64,000 nt of DNA. It comes from Ferribacterium limneticum (GTDB taxonomy: Bacteria; Pseudomonadota; Gammaproteobacteria; Burkholderiales; Rhodocyclaceae). A program made the position numbers and the translations under genes. Positions 34,712 to 45,400 of the stretch are shown one piece after another. How positions within the stretch are numbered: the first letter of the stretch is position 1; the number at the start of each line of letters is the position of its first letter. The notes under the pieces are model-generated. The model searched no databases. It had not been told where the DNA came from and saw only the letters and a program-made list of their open reading frames with translations. Where the stretch lies: contig NZ_CP075189.1 in NCBI RefSeq assembly GCF_020510565.1, forward strand, positions 3,648,501 to 3,712,500, given 5' to 3'.

Positions 34712-35602
34712 ATGCCCAACACTCCCTCCCTGGAACGTCTGCTTGCCCGCACCGAAGCGGTACTGGCCCGCTTCGAAGCCTCCCTGCCGCCGCTTCAACA
34801 GGCGCCGGACTGGCAATCGGCCGTCGCTTTCCGCTGGCGCAAGAGCAATGGCCGCGGCTGGTTGCAGGCGGTGCGCCATCCGCACCCGATCCGCCTGTCC
34901 GATCTCGAGAACATCGACGATCAGAAAGAGCGCATTACCGCCAACACGCGCCAGTTCGTCGCCGGCAAGACCGCCAACAACGTGTTGCTGACCGGCACGC
35001 GCGGCTCCGGCAAGTCGTCGCTGGTCAAGGCCGTGCTCAATGAATACTCAGGCAAGGGCCTGCGCCTGATCGAGGTGGACAAGGAGGATCTGATCGATTT
35101 GGCCGACATCGTCGATCTGGTCGACGGTCGACCGGAAAAATTCATCATTTTTTGCGATGACCTGTCCTTCGAGGCCGGCGAGACGGCGTACAAGGCGCTC
35201 AAATCGGTGCTCGACGGCTCAATCGCCGCGCCGCCCGACAACGTGCTGATCTACGCCACATCGAACCGCCGCCACCTGATGCCGGAATACTTCTCGGAAA
35301 ATCTCGAAACGCATCGCGTCGATGACGAAATCCACCCCGGCGAAACCACCGAGGAAAAAATCTCGCTGTCCGAACGTTTCGGCCTGTGGATTTCCTTCTA
35401 CCCGTTCAGCCAGGACGACTATCTGGCCATCGCCAATCACTGGGCGCGCCAGCTTGGCGTCAGCGAAGAGGTCATTGCCGCCAGCGAGCGCGAGGCGCTG
35501 AACTGGGCGCTGAGCCGCGGCTCGCGCTCCGGGCGCGTCGCCTGGCAGTTTGCCCGCGACCTGGCCGGGCGCCAGAAAGCATCGCGAAAGAAAACCAAGT
35601 GA
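34712..35602 (+). CDS. DUF815-family AAA+ ATPase
   Basis: A 296-residue predicted ATPase. Walker A is in LLTGTRGSGKSSLVKA, Walker B in FIIFCDDLSFE, sensor motifs in VLIYATSNRRHLMPE, and the C-terminal lid has SRGSRSGRVAWQFARDL. Members of this family are widespread in proteobacteria with no settled function. The ATG at 34712 is correct because the longer reading crosses divergent mltA. It ends in a GTGA overlap with the Nudix-ThiE gene. Confidence 0.85.
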   Translation: MPNTPSLERLLARTEAVLARFEASLPPLQQAPDWQSAVAFRWRKSNGRGWLQAVRHPHPIRLSDLENIDDQKERITANTRQFVAGKTANNVLLTGTRGSGKSSLVKAVLNEYSGKGLRLIEVDKEDLIDLADIVDLVDGRPEKFIIFCDDLSFEAGETAYKALKSVLDGSIAAPPDNVLIYATSNRRHLMPEYFSENLETHRVDDEIHPGETTEEKISLSERFGLWISFYPFSQDDYLAIANHWARQLGVSEEVIAASEREALNWALSRGSRSGRVAWQFARDLAGRQKASRKKTK

Positions 35603-36543
35603 CGAAGATCGTCGAAGTCGCCGCCGCCGTCATGCTGCGCGCCGACGGCCGCGAATTCCTGCTCGCCCAGCGCCCTGAAGGCAAGGTTTACGCCGGCTAC
35701 TGGGAATTCCCCGGCGGTAAGGTCGAGCCCGGCGAGAGCATCCGCGACGCGCTCATCCGCGAATTGCAGGAGGAACTTGGCATCACCGTCACCGCGTGCT
35801 CGCCATGGCTGACCCGGCAATTCACTTACCCGCACGCCACGGTGCGCCTCAATTTCTGGCGGGTCACGGCGTGGGACGGCGAAATCGGCATCACGGCGCC
35901 GCTTGAACACTCAGCCGTCGAATGGCAACGGACGGGCTACGCAGCCACCGTCGCCCCCATCCTGCCTGCCAACGATCCGATCCTCAAAGCCCTGTCGCTG
36001 CCGACCACGATGGCCATCACCAACGCCGAGGACGAGGGCACGGAACGCCAGCTGGAACGGCTGGAAGAGGCGCTCCAGGCCGGGCTGCGGCTGATCCAGG
36101 TACGCGACAAGGGCTGGCCGCCAGCTCAACGCCTGTGGTTCGCCGAAGCCGTTTGCCGGCTGGCGCACAGCCATGGTGCGCTCGTCGTTATCAACGACGA
36201 CGAGGAGATTGCCCGGAAGGTTGGCGCCGACGGCATCCATCTGTCGTCGATCAAGCTGGCCGCCTGCACGCAGCGCCCCGATTTCACGTGGATCGGCGCC
36301 TCCTGCCACAGCGCGGCGGAAATCACCCGCGCCGGCGAACTTGGCTTCGATTACGCTTTGCTCGGCCCGGTGCTGCCGACGCCCAGCCATCCCGAAACCC
36401 CAGGCCTCGGCTGGCCGGAGTTCGCCCGGCAACTGGCCGGCAACACGCTCCCCGTGCTGGCGCTGGGCGGCATGCTGCCGACCATGTTGCCGGAAGCACA
36501 GCAACATGGCGCCCACGGCATCGCGCTGATGCGCGGCTGGTAA
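35599..36543 (+). CDS. Nudix hydrolase / thiamine-phosphate-synthase-like fusion
   Basis: A 314-residue two-domain protein. Residues 1-130 are a MutT-type Nudix domain with the full box GGKVEPGESIRDALIRELQEELGI, expected to hydrolyse oxidised nucleotides such as 8-oxo-dGTP. Residues about 140-314 resemble ThiE (LIQVRDKGW, VVINDDEEIARKVGADGIHLSS, YALLGPVLPTPSHPETPGLGW). Such fusions are known in beta/gammaproteobacteria; the ThiE half is usually not the main thiamine synthase. Start GTG at 35599 overlaps the DUF815 stop (GTGA). Confidence 0.88.
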   Translation: MTKIVEVAAAVMLRADGREFLLAQRPEGKVYAGYWEFPGGKVEPGESIRDALIRELQEELGITVTACSPWLTRQFTYPHATVRLNFWRVTAWDGEIGITAPLEHSAVEWQRTGYAATVAPILPANDPILKALSLPTTMAITNAEDEGTERQLERLEEALQAGLRLIQVRDKGWPPAQRLWFAEAVCRLAHSHGALVVINDDEEIARKVGADGIHLSSIKLAACTQRPDFTWIGASCHSAAEITRAGELGFDYALLGPVLPTPSHPETPGLGWPEFARQLAGNTLPVLALGGMLPTMLPEAQQHGAHGIALMRGW

Positions 36544-36559
36544 GCCTGGCTGTCTGGGC

Positions 36560-36595
36560 ATTTCAATTTTGGGCAAAATTTCCGGTTGACCGTGG
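36560..36595 (+). repeat. Dispersed bipartite repeat, copy 8 (convergent intergenic)
   Basis: Near-consensus: ATTTCAATTTTGGGCAAAATT then TCCGGTTGACCGTGG. Between the Nudix-ThiE stop and the yacG stop. Confidence 0.92.
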
Positions 36596-36616
36596 AAGTC
36601 ACCGGAACGACCAGAT

Positions 36617-36823
36617 TCAGCGCGTCGGCTGATCCGGAAAGTCGAGGCCGGGCGTCCCGGCCTCTTCATCGCTGACCGCGCCGCCGATGCGATACGAATC
36701 GCTGGCCCAGCAACCGAGGTCGATCTGTTTGCAGCGTTCGGAGCAGAACGGGCGCCACGGATTTTCCGGGGCCCAGATGGCGTCATCGCCGCATTGCGGA
36801 CAGCGGACCTTGCGCACAGCCAT
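36617..36823 (-). CDS. yacG: DNA gyrase inhibitor YacG
   Basis: A 68-residue zinc protein with CPQCG and [14 protein letters not shown], the four cysteines that bind zinc in YacG, plus the acidic C-terminal tail. YacG binds GyrB and blocks DNA binding by gyrase. It starts in a TAATG junction with the zapD stop, and the yacG-zapD-coaE order is the usual one. Confidence 0.95.
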   Translation of the reverse strand: MAVRKVRCPQCGDDAIWAPENPWRPFCSERCKQIDLGCWASDSYRIGGAVSDEEAGTPGLDFPDQPTR

Positions 36824-37581
36824 TACAGATTGCAGAAGGTCAGGTCGAAGGGAACGTCGCGTTCGCAGCTACGCGCCTTGAGCTCACCGGCCGGCGGCTT
36901 GGTGAAACGGATGTTGAGGAAATACTTGTTGGCGCTGACTTCGGGAATGGCCTGTTCGTCGACACCGACCGTGACGCGGACCATCTGCGCCGCAGAGCCG
37001 CCGAGATTGAGCTGGAACTGGCCGTTGGTCGCCGAGTAGCTTTTCGGGCGACCGCTCGAGCGCAGCAGGCGCAGGACGATGGTCGCCGCATCACGCAAGG
37101 GTAGCATCGGCTTGGTCCAGCCCTCCAGCGCGCTGCGCCGGACATCGGCCGGGCGGTGCAGCCACCAGTGGTAGGACGGCAGATCGAATTCGCAGACGCC
37201 ACCGGGAATGGCGGCCCGGCTCTTGATGCCCATGAGCCAATCGTTCTCGCGCAGGTATTGGCCGATCTTGCCGGTCATACCGAGCAGCGCGGCCGACGAT
37301 TGTTCGATTTCATAGAGGGCGCCGGACAGCGCTTCTTCAGAAATTTCGGGGTTGTTGCGGAAGGCGAGCAGGGTTTGCCGTTGCCGCTCGAGTTCCTGGA
37401 TGAGGTCCATCTTGAGGTCGGCGCGACCGGCCACCTCAAGGATTTCGAACAGGGAAAGGAGCGCGGCGTGATGCTCCATGTGGCCGTCTTCCTGGGCGAA
37501 ATACGCCGTTTTTTCGAACAAATCTTCCAGACGCAGCAGCGTGCGGATGCGTTCATTAAACGGGTATTCGTAGGTGATCAC
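36823..37581 (-). CDS. zapD: Cell-division protein ZapD
   Basis: A 252-residue all-helical/beta protein, ZapD (YacF), which crosslinks FtsZ filaments at midcell. Motifs [40 protein letters not shown] and [15 protein letters not shown] are characteristic. The start codon at 37581 is GTG or ATG-type and the 60-bp gap to coaE contains no gene. Confidence 0.94.
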   Translation of the reverse strand: MITYEYPFNERIRTLLRLEDLFEKTAYFAQEDGHMEHHAALLSLFEILEVAGRADLKMDLIQELERQRQTLLAFRNNPEISEEALSGALYEIEQSSAALLGMTGKIGQYLRENDWLMGIKSRAAIPGGVCEFDLPSYHWWLHRPADVRRSALEGWTKPMLPLRDAATIVLRLLRSSGRPKSYSATNGQFQLNLGGSAAQMVRVTVGVDEQAIPEVSANKYFLNIRFTKPPAGELKARSCERDVPFDLTFCNL

Positions 37582-37641
37582 GCGGCCGGTGTCCGAGAAA
37601 ACGGAAAATTTTGTTTATTCTGAGCCATTTGCATTCAAATC

Positions 37642-38265
37642 TCAACAGCTTGCTTTAAGTTTTTCAGCCAAAAGTGCTAGATAGTTTGCGTGGCGGATTT
37701 TGACTTGTCCGACAATTTTTTCCCGATCCCCATCGTTGACCACGACATCATCGGCCGCGGCCAGCCGTTGCTGGCGCGTCGCCTGGGCGGCCATGATCGC
37801 TTTGACCTCTTCCGCCGACAACCCGTTCCGCGCCATGACACGCTCTATTTGCAGGCTTTCCGGGCAATCGACGACGACGATTCGGTCGCAGCGTTGCCGG
37901 TAATTTCCGGATTCGACGAGGAGCGGCACGGCCAGAATGACGTAGGGCTCGGTCGCGGACTTGCAGCGTTCGGCCGAAACCTGGCGAATCAGCGGGTGCA
38001 GGATACCTTCAAGCCGGCTTCTCGCCGACGGATCAGCAAAAGCCAGCTGGCGCATCGCTACGCGGTCGAGAGCGCCATCGGCCGCCAAGACTTCCGGGCC
38101 GAATTCAGCCGTCAGTGCCGGCATCGCCGCCCCCCCGGCCAGGGTCAATTCGCGGGCAATCGCATCAGTATCGACCAGCCCCGCCCCTTGTGCGACGAAG
38201 AGATCGGCGACCGTGCTTTTGCCGCTGCCGATCCCGCCGGTCAGGCCGACGACGTATTGGCTCAC
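37642..38265 (-). CDS. coaE: Dephospho-CoA kinase
   Basis: Last step of CoA synthesis: phosphorylates the 3'-hydroxyl of dephospho-CoA. The 207 residues include the P-loop GLTGGIGSGKSTVAD and the lid region RIVVVDCPESLQIERVMARNGL. The GTG start at 38265 overlaps the stop of the upstream SPOR-protein gene (GTGA). Position next to zapD and yacG is standard. Confidence 0.95.
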   Translation of the reverse strand: MSQYVVGLTGGIGSGKSTVADLFVAQGAGLVDTDAIARELTLAGGAAMPALTAEFGPEVLAADGALDRVAMRQLAFADPSARSRLEGILHPLIRQVSAERCKSATEPYVILAVPLLVESGNYRQRCDRIVVVDCPESLQIERVMARNGLSAEEVKAIMAAQATRQQRLAAADDVVVNDGDREKIVGQVKIRHANYLALLAEKLKASC

Positions 38266-39044
38266 TTGCAGGCCAGCGTGTCGGCCTTGGGCAGCAGGCG
38301 GCCGACCGCGCCGATCAGCTCGACCTTGTCGCCGACCGGGCCGCGCGCCTGCAACGTAACCAAACTGTCCTTGCCCGGACGCGGCGCAACCTGCGCCGAG
38401 CGGACGCCCTTGGCTTTCAACTCGGCCAGTTTGTCCTGCCCGCCCTTTTCGGAGGAGAAGACGCCGAGCGAAATGGCATTGCGATTGAGCTCATCCTGCA
38501 CGATGAAAAACTCCGTCACGCCCAGTTCGCGCAATTCGGTGGATTTCCTTTCCGCTTCGGCCTTGCTGGGCAGCGGCGGAATGAACACCCACCAGCCATT
38601 GCCTTCCGAGGCGACCAGTTTCCGGGTCACCTTGTAATCGCCAAAACGCTTGGCCAGCAGCGCGGCCAGACGCTCGCCATCGGCCAGCGGCAGGGGGCGC
38701 CAGGTCAGGCAGATCGGCGGTTTGTCAGCCACTTCGGCGACGCCGGCGACTTGAACCTTCTCCGCCTTGGCTTCCGGGGCCGCTTCAGTCGCAGCTGGCT
38801 TGTCTCCCTCTACACTCCCCGGCGCCGGCGTTTCCGTAGCCGGCGCACCATTCGGAACGACCTGCGTGGGCTTGACGAGCGGCGTCCCCGGCGCCTCGCC
38901 GCGCGAGACGACGCGCATGCGCTCGGGCAGAACCTGCTGCTCGACACGCCCGGCATCCGGATTGTCCGGCCGCCCGAAGTAACCTTCGCTGAAGGCGTAG
39001 AACAGCAGGTTGGCGAGAACGAGCAGGAAGACGAGCGCTTTCAC
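38262..39044 (-). CDS. SPOR-domain membrane protein
   Basis: A 260-residue protein with an N-terminal membrane anchor (MKALVFLLVLANLLFYAFSEGYF), a Pro/Ala/Lys/Glu-rich periplasmic linker and a C-terminal SPOR-like domain (GWWVFIPPLPSKAEAERKSTELRELG, ISLGVFSSEKGGQDKLAELKAKGV). SPOR domains bind denuded septal glycan, so a septal role fits the neighbour zapD. Upstream of coaE in the same minus-strand run. Confidence 0.8.
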   Translation of the reverse strand: MKALVFLLVLANLLFYAFSEGYFGRPDNPDAGRVEQQVLPERMRVVSRGEAPGTPLVKPTQVVPNGAPATETPAPGSVEGDKPAATEAAPEAKAEKVQVAGVAEVADKPPICLTWRPLPLADGERLAALLAKRFGDYKVTRKLVASEGNGWWVFIPPLPSKAEAERKSTELRELGVTEFFIVQDELNRNAISLGVFSSEKGGQDKLAELKAKGVRSAQVAPRPGKDSLVTLQARGPVGDKVELIGAVGRLLPKADTLACK

Positions 39045-39048
39045 GGAT

Positions 39049-40413
39049 TCAGCCTACCTTGGGCAAATGCTTGAGCGATTCGGCAATGGCGGCTTCCGGG
39101 TAATCGTAGTCTTCGAGCTTGCCGGAGAAATACTTGTCGTAGGACGCCATGTCGAAGTGGCCGTGGCCGGTCAGGCTGAACAGAATGGTCTTGGCCTCGC
39201 CGGTGATCTTGCACTTCAAGGCCTCGTCGATGGCGGCGCGGATGGCGTGGCAGGACTCGGGCGCCGGAATGATGCCTTCGGCCTGAGCGAACTGGACGCC
39301 AGCCTCGAAAGTCGCGATCTGCGGCACGGCCAGCGCCTCGATCCGGCCCTCGTGGAGCAGTTGCGAAACGAGCGGCGAATCACCGTGGTAGCGCAGGCCA
39401 CCAGCGTGGATGCCGGGCGGCATGAAGTCGTGGCCGAGGGTGTACATCTTCATGATCGGCGTGTAGCCGGACACATCGCCGTAGTCATAGGCGTAGTGGC
39501 CCTTGGTCAGCGTCGGGCAGGAAGTCGGCTCGACTGCCACACAGCGCAGGTTGGTGGCGCGCTTGTCGCCGGCTGCCTTGTCGGCCAGAAAGGGGAAGGC
39601 GATGCCGCCGAAGCTGGAACCGCCACCGCACGGCCCGAAGATCACGTCCGGGTAGAGGCCGATCTTGTCGAACTGCTTCTTGGCCTCAAGGCCGATGACC
39701 GACTGGTGCAGCAGCACGTGGTTGAGCACCGAGCCGAGCGTGTAGCAGGTGCCGGGATCAGCCGCAGCTTCCTCGACGGCTTCCGAAATGGCCAGGCCGA
39801 GCGAGCCCTGGTTGTCCGGGTCGGCAGCCAGCGCGGCACGGCCGGCGTTGGTCAGGTTGCTCGGGCTGGCGAAGACTTCAGCGCCCCAGGTCTGCATCAT
39901 CGAACGGCGGAACGGTTTCTGCTCGTAGCTGACCTTGACCATGTAGACGCGCACCGGCAGGCCGAACATCTGGCCGGCGAAGGCAATCGACGAGCCCCAC
40001 TGGCCGGCGCCGGTTTCGGTGGTCAGCCGCTTGGTGCCGGCGATCTTGTTGAAATAGGCCTGCGGCACGGCCGAATTCGGCTTGTGCGAACCGGCCGGCG
40101 AGACGCCTTCGTATTTGTAGAAAATCTTGGCCGGCGTGCCGAGCGCCTGCTCCAGACGCAGGGCGCGGCAGAGCGGCGCCGGGCGCCACAGGGCGTAGAT
40201 CTGGCGGACCTCTTCGGGAATGGCGATCCAGCGCTCAGCCGACATTTCCTGCTCGAGAATCGGGCCGGGGAAAATCGCGCCCATTGCTTCCGGCGGCACC
40301 GGGTTGCCATCGGGCCCGAGCGGCGGGGCCGGCGGGTTGGCCAGGTCGGCAACAATGTTATACCAGTGGGTTGGAATGTCTTCTTGTTCTAGGTTGATCC
40401 GCAGCGGTGTCAC
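39049..40413 (-). CDS. TrpB2-type tryptophan synthase beta-like PLP enzyme
   Basis: A 454-residue TrpB2 protein, longer than TrpB1 at about 400. PLP-lysine motif GVSPAGSHKPNSAVPQAY, TETGAGQWGSSIAFA, the phosphate-binding GPCGGGSSFGG and LTGHGHFDMASYD are seen. TrpB2 enzymes make tryptophan from indole and serine or phosphoserine without a TrpA partner, and may salvage indole; no trp genes are adjacent. Ends 4 bp upstream of the SPOR gene start. A repeat copy lies 70 bp upstream in the divergent promoter region. Confidence 0.92.
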   Translation of the reverse strand: MTPLRINLEQEDIPTHWYNIVADLANPPAPPLGPDGNPVPPEAMGAIFPGPILEQEMSAERWIAIPEEVRQIYALWRPAPLCRALRLEQALGTPAKIFYKYEGVSPAGSHKPNSAVPQAYFNKIAGTKRLTTETGAGQWGSSIAFAGQMFGLPVRVYMVKVSYEQKPFRRSMMQTWGAEVFASPSNLTNAGRAALAADPDNQGSLGLAISEAVEEAAADPGTCYTLGSVLNHVLLHQSVIGLEAKKQFDKIGLYPDVIFGPCGGGSSFGGIAFPFLADKAAGDKRATNLRCVAVEPTSCPTLTKGHYAYDYGDVSGYTPIMKMYTLGHDFMPPGIHAGGLRYHGDSPLVSQLLHEGRIEALAVPQIATFEAGVQFAQAEGIIPAPESCHAIRAAIDEALKCKITGEAKTILFSLTGHGHFDMASYDKYFSGKLEDYDYPEAAIAESLKHLPKVG

Positions 40414-40484
40414 TTTTCTCTCCCGGAAAGTGTTTTCTGAAAGGCGGTAACTTACTCCAAAAGCATTCGCCGACCAAGGGTGCG

Positions 40485-40518
40485 TCTCGATTTTGGCCGT
40501 TTTTTCCGGTTGACCGTA
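40485..40518 (+). repeat. Dispersed bipartite repeat, copy 9 (divergent promoter region)
   Basis: TCTCGATTTTGGCCGTTT then TTTCCGGTTGACCGTAA. It lies between the divergent trpB2 and DOMON-like genes, where it could influence transcription of both. Confidence 0.88.
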
Positions 40519-40562
40519 ACAAGCACCGAAACAAGCAGTTAAAGTACCGGCTGCCGACCATT

Positions 40563-41132
40563 TTGACGCCCGCCCCTGCCTTGTCCGCCCCGACGATTGC
40601 CACCCTGCTCAGCCACCCGGCCGCCCTTTCTGCGCAGCCCTGTGGCATCGAAGTCACTGCCGCGATGACGGCCGATGGTGACCTGACGCTGGACTACCGC
40701 GTCACCTGCCCACCGTCGGCTCTCCGCCTTCCCGCGCCGCAGCCGCCCGGCCCGGCCGACGGCCTGTGGCAGCACACCTGCTGCGAAGCCTTCGTGGCCG
40801 AAGCCGACGCCGGCTATCGCGAATTCAATTTTTCGCCCTCCGGCCAGTGGGCGGCCTACCGTTTCACCGGCTACCGGGAGCGTGACGAGGCCTTCGCCCC
40901 CACCGCCGAGCCGCAACTGAGCTTCACCCCGCTGGCCGACGGTTTCGCCCTGCGCGCCAGCCTCCCCGCTGCCCTGCTGCCGACCGGCAATACGCTGCAC
41001 CTTGGCCTCACCGCCGTCATCGAAGCAGCCGACGGCAGCAAGAGTTACTGGGCACTGGCCCACTGCGCCGCCCAGCCCGATTTCCACGTCCGTCAGAGCT
41101 TTGCCCTGACCCTGAAGCGAAACACGCCATGA
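40563..41132 (+). CDS. DOMON-like domain protein
   Basis: A protein of about 189 residues with a DOMON-like beta-sandwich signature: LDYRVTCPPSALRLP, LWQHTCCEAFVAEADAGYREFNFSPSGQWAAYRF. Such domains bind haem or sugars in other contexts, but this family has no assigned activity. The start is unsure. A TTG at 40563 gives a compact protein beginning LTPAPALSAP; an ATG at 40407 would read through the repeat and is unlikely. It ends in an ATGA overlap with the next gene. Confidence 0.75.
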   Translation: MTPAPALSAPTIATLLSHPAALSAQPCGIEVTAAMTADGDLTLDYRVTCPPSALRLPAPQPPGPADGLWQHTCCEAFVAEADAGYREFNFSPSGQWAAYRFTGYRERDEAFAPTAEPQLSFTPLADGFALRASLPAALLPTGNTLHLGLTAVIEAADGSKSYWALAHCAAQPDFHVRQSFALTLKRNTP

Positions 41133-42352
41133 CCCAGACCGTCCTCTTCGGCATCGACCGCCTGATCGCCGACCCCGCCCTGCGCCGCCCGCTGGCTGGC
41201 CAGCGCATCGCCCTGCTCGCCCATCCGGCCTCGGTGACCGCCGACCTGACCCATTCGCTCGACGCCCTGGCTGCCCTGCCCGATCTGAAACTCAGCGCCG
41301 CCTTCGGCCCGCAGCACGGCCTGCGCGGCGACAAACAGGACAACATGGTCGAGTCACCCGACTTTCTCGACCCGCAACTCGGCATCCCGATCTTCAGCCT
41401 GTATGGCGAAGTGCGCCGGCCGACCGCCGCCATGATGGACACTTTCGATGTCCTGCTCGTTGATTTGCAGGACCTCGGCTGCCGCATCTACACCTTCATC
41501 ACGACGCTGCGCTACGTGCTTGAAGCCGCCGCCAAACATGGCAAGAGCGTCTGGGTCCTCGACCGCCCGAACCCGGCCGGCCGCCCCGTCGAAGGCCTGA
41601 CCCTGCGCGACGGCTGGGAGAGCTTCGTCGGCGCCGGCCCCATGCCGATGCGCCACGGCCTGACCATGGGCGAACTCGGCCACTGGTTTATCGCCACGCT
41701 CAAGCTCGACGTCGATTACCAAGTCGTCACCATGCAAGGTTGGCAACCCGACGCCGCCCCCGGCTACGGCTGGCCGCTAGTCGAACGCACCTGGATCAAC
41801 CCCAGCCCGAACGCCCCCAACCTGTGGATGGCGCGCGCCTACGCCGGCACCGTCATGCTTGAAGGCGCGACCCTGAGCGAAGGACGCGGCACGACCCGCC
41901 CGCTCGAACTATTCGGCGCCCCGGACATTGACGCCCGCGCCGTACTCGCCGAAATGCACGCCTTCGCCCCGCACTGGCTGGCCGGTTGCAAGCTGCGCGA
42001 ATGCTGGTTCGAACCGACCTTCCACAAGCACGCCGGGAAGCTCAATCACGGCATCCAGATCCATTGCGAAGGGCCGTACTACGACCATGCCGCCTTCAAA
42101 CCCTGGCGCATTCAGGCCCTCGCCTTCAAGGCCATCCGCCGGCTTTACCCGGACTACCCGCTATGGCGCGACTTCGCCTACGAGTACGAACACGACCGCC
42201 TGGCCATCGATCTCATCAACGGCTCGCCGCTGCTGCGCGAATGGGTCGACGATCCGGCCACGCTGGCCGACGATCTCGATCGCCTGACTTGCCCCGACGA
42301 AGCGGCGTGGCAGGAAGCGCGCCGGAAATTTATTCTCTACCGTGAGATATGA
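41129..42352 (+). CDS. DUF1343 protein, NamZ-like exo-N-acetylmuramidase candidate
   Basis: A 407-residue protein of the DUF1343 family (YbbC/NamZ). Conserved blocks are FGPQHGLRGDKQDN, PIFSLYGEVRRPT, LLVDLQDLGCRIYTFITTL, WVLDRPNPAGRPVEG and SEGRGTTRPLELFGAP. NamZ of Bacillus releases terminal N-acetylmuramic acid from peptidoglycan fragments. No signal peptide is visible here, so the enzyme would act on imported fragments. Translationally coupled to the DOMON-like gene. Confidence 0.85.
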   Translation: MTQTVLFGIDRLIADPALRRPLAGQRIALLAHPASVTADLTHSLDALAALPDLKLSAAFGPQHGLRGDKQDNMVESPDFLDPQLGIPIFSLYGEVRRPTAAMMDTFDVLLVDLQDLGCRIYTFITTLRYVLEAAAKHGKSVWVLDRPNPAGRPVEGLTLRDGWESFVGAGPMPMRHGLTMGELGHWFIATLKLDVDYQVVTMQGWQPDAAPGYGWPLVERTWINPSPNAPNLWMARAYAGTVMLEGATLSEGRGTTRPLELFGAPDIDARAVLAEMHAFAPHWLAGCKLRECWFEPTFHKHAGKLNHGIQIHCEGPYYDHAAFKPWRIQALAFKAIRRLYPDYPLWRDFAYEYEHDRLAIDLINGSPLLREWVDDPATLADDLDRLTCPDEAAWQEARRKFILYREI

Positions 42353-42422
42353 CCACCCGGTCATTCCATCTGGAATAAAATATCTGGCAAATCACCAGAC
42401 GCAAATCTAAACGCGTCGTGAC

Positions 42423-45400
42423 GTGAAAATTCCGAGCGGAGTTCGTGTGCGCGATAACTGCCCAGCCCCAGCCTGCCATCGGCTCTTCAAGGCCACGGCT
42501 ACGCTGTGCCTGGTGCTCGGACTGTCGGCAGCCAACGCCGAAGAGCAGCCCCCGACGCCGACCCTGAACGCAACGGACAGCGCCACGACCATAGAAACAA
42601 CGGCTGGCCCCAGTGCCAACACGAAAAACACGGCCAGATTCGCCATCCTTGCCGCCCGCCCCAAGGCCGAGACTGCTGCGCGCTGGCGAGCGCTGATTGA
42701 ATACCTCAACAAGGCCAATCCAGAAATACAACTCGAACTGCTGGCACTGACCTACCCGGAACTGGACTCGGCCATCCGCGACAAGCGGGTCGACTTCGTC
42801 CTCACCCAGCCTGGTCACTACATCGCGCTGACCCAGCGCGAAGGCCTGCTCTCGCCACTCGCCACGCTGATCGAAAAAGAGGGCGAGCAGATAGTTTCGG
42901 CGCTCGGCGGCGTCATCCTGACCCGCAGCGACCAAAAAAACATCCAGAGCCTTGCCGACCTTGCCGGAAAACGTATCGCCACCAACAGCATCAGTTCGCT
43001 GGGCGGCTACCAGGCTCAGGCCTACGAGTTGATGTTGCGCGGCATCGATCTATCCTCGGACGCCACCCTGATCGAAACCGGCCAGCCGCAGGACAAGGCC
43101 ATCCAGCAACTGCTCGCCGGACAGGTCGACGCCGCCTTTGTGCGCACCGGCCTGATCGAGGCCATGGCCAAAGAACACAAGCTCGACATCGGGCGCCTGC
43201 GCGTCGTCAATGCCCGGGATGACGGCTTTCCGCTGGCCCATTCGACCCGGCTCTATCCGCAATGGGCGCTGGCGGCGATGCCGTGGGCCGACCAGAATTT
43301 TGCCCGCAAGATCGCCGCCGACATCCTCACCTTGCCGCATGGCGGCGCCGTTGCCCGCGCCGCGCAAATCCACGGTTTCGCCATTCCCGGCGACTATCGC
43401 CCGGTCGAAGACCTGCTGCGGCATTTGCGCCTGCCGCCCTTCGAAACAGGCCCCAAGGTCAGCGTCAGCGACATCATCAACCAGCATGCCTCGTTGATCG
43501 GCATCGCCATCATCGGCGTCGCCGGCGGGCTGATGTTTTTCGTCCTGATCCTGATCCGCTCCAATCGGCGGCTCAAGACGGAGCGCGCCCGGACGGCACT
43601 CGCCATGTCCGAATTGTCGGCGACCGAAGCACGGTTTCGTGCCATTTTCGAGAATGTCGACGCCCTTTCCATCCAAGGCTATCTGGAAGATGGCACGGTC
43701 GCCTACTGGAACCATGCCTCGCAGGCGCTGTACGGATATACCGCCCACGAAGCGATCGGCAAGTCGCTGCTCGAACTGATCATCCCGCCCGAACTGCAGG
43801 ACGGCGTGCGCAACGCGGTGCACTGGATGTTCATCAACAAGACCGGCGTTCCGGCCGGGCGCCTGACCCTACACCACAAGGATGGCCATCCGGTCGAGGT
43901 CTATTCGAGCCACACCGTCGTCGATACGGCCGACCTCGGCCCGATGATGTTCTGCCTCGACGTCGACCTGCGCGAACTGGCCAGCGCCGAACAGGCCCTC
44001 ATGGAGAGCGAGGCCCGGCAACGGATGATTCTTGAAACGCTGGGCGAGGGCGTGTTCGGCGCCGACCTCGATGGCGTCTGCTCCTTCATCAACCCGGCCG
44101 GCCTGGCCCTGCTCGGCTTCAGCGAGGGCGAGTTGCTCGGGCGCAGCACCCATAGGCTTTTCCACCATCATCGCGCCGATGGGGAGCCCTATCCGCAGGC
44201 CGAATGCCCGCTTCACCTGACAGCCGTCGACGGACAGACGCGCCGAACGGAAGACGTTTTCTGGCGCAAGAATGGCGAAATGTTCCCGGTTCGCCTGACC
44301 ATCACGCCGACGCTGCGCGACGGCCAGATCAGCGGCACGGTCGTCTCCTTCTCCGACATCAGCGAACTCCGCCGGGATGCCCTGGAACTGGAAAAGCATC
44401 GCCATCACCTCGAAGCCGAAGTCAGGCAGCGCACCGAGCAACTGGAGATTGCGCGCCAGGCAGCCGAGGCGGCGAGCCGCTCGAAGAGCGCCTTCCTGGC
44501 CAACATGAGCCACGAAATCCGGACGCCGCTCAATGCCGTCCTCGGCATGGTGCACCTGCTGCGCCGCGACGCCCCGACACTTGAGCAGATCGACCGCCTC
44601 GACAAGATCGACAACGCCTCGCAGCATTTGCTTGCCGTCATCAACGACATTCTCGACATTTCAAAAATCGAGGCCGGCAAGCTACAACTCGACGACACCA
44701 AGGTCGACATCGCCAGCATCCTCAAGCGTGTCGTTTCGGTTCTTGGTGAGCGCGCTCGCGAAAAGGGGCTGGTCCTGCACACCGAGTCCGACGATTTCAC
44801 GCGGACGCTGACTGGCGACCCGACGCGCATTACGCAATGCCTGATCAATTACACGGCCAACGCCATCAAGTTCACCGAGCAGGGCAAAGTCACGGTCCGG
44901 GCCCGCCGGATCTCCGAGATCGGTGGCGAAACCCTGCTGCGCTTCGAAGTTGAAGATACCGGGATCGGCATCACCGAGGAATCGATCCCGCGCCTGTTCG
45001 GTATCTTCGAGCAGGCCGACGCCTCGACCACCCGCAAATTCGGCGGCACCGGCCTCGGCCTGGCCATCACCCGCCGCCTCGCCCAACTGATGGGTGGCGA
45101 TGTGGGTGTCAGCAGCCAGCCGGGCAGGGGCTCACTTTTCTGGTTTACCGCCTGCCTCAAACCGGGCGACGTGGCCATGGACGCCCTGACCTCGAGCCAT
45201 GCCGGTCTGCCCCTGCAAGCCGTCCAGGAAACACTGGCCGGGCGTCATCTGCTGATCGTCGAGGACGAGCCGATCAACCGCGAGATCGCGCTCGAACTAC
45301 TCAGGGAATTCGGCACCACGGCCGACACGGCGGAAAATGGCCGGGAAGCCCTCGAGTTGCTCAAGACCCGCAACTACGATCTGGTCCTCATGGACATGCA

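Noticed and set aside
35123..35153. Match to the repeat inside the DUF815 gene (GGTCGACCGGAAAAATTC)
   Set aside because: The encoded RPEKFIIFCDD is, as far as I recall, a conserved family motif (Walker B region), so similarity to the element is probably coincidence. Orientation does agree with the other coding copies, so it is not fully excluded.
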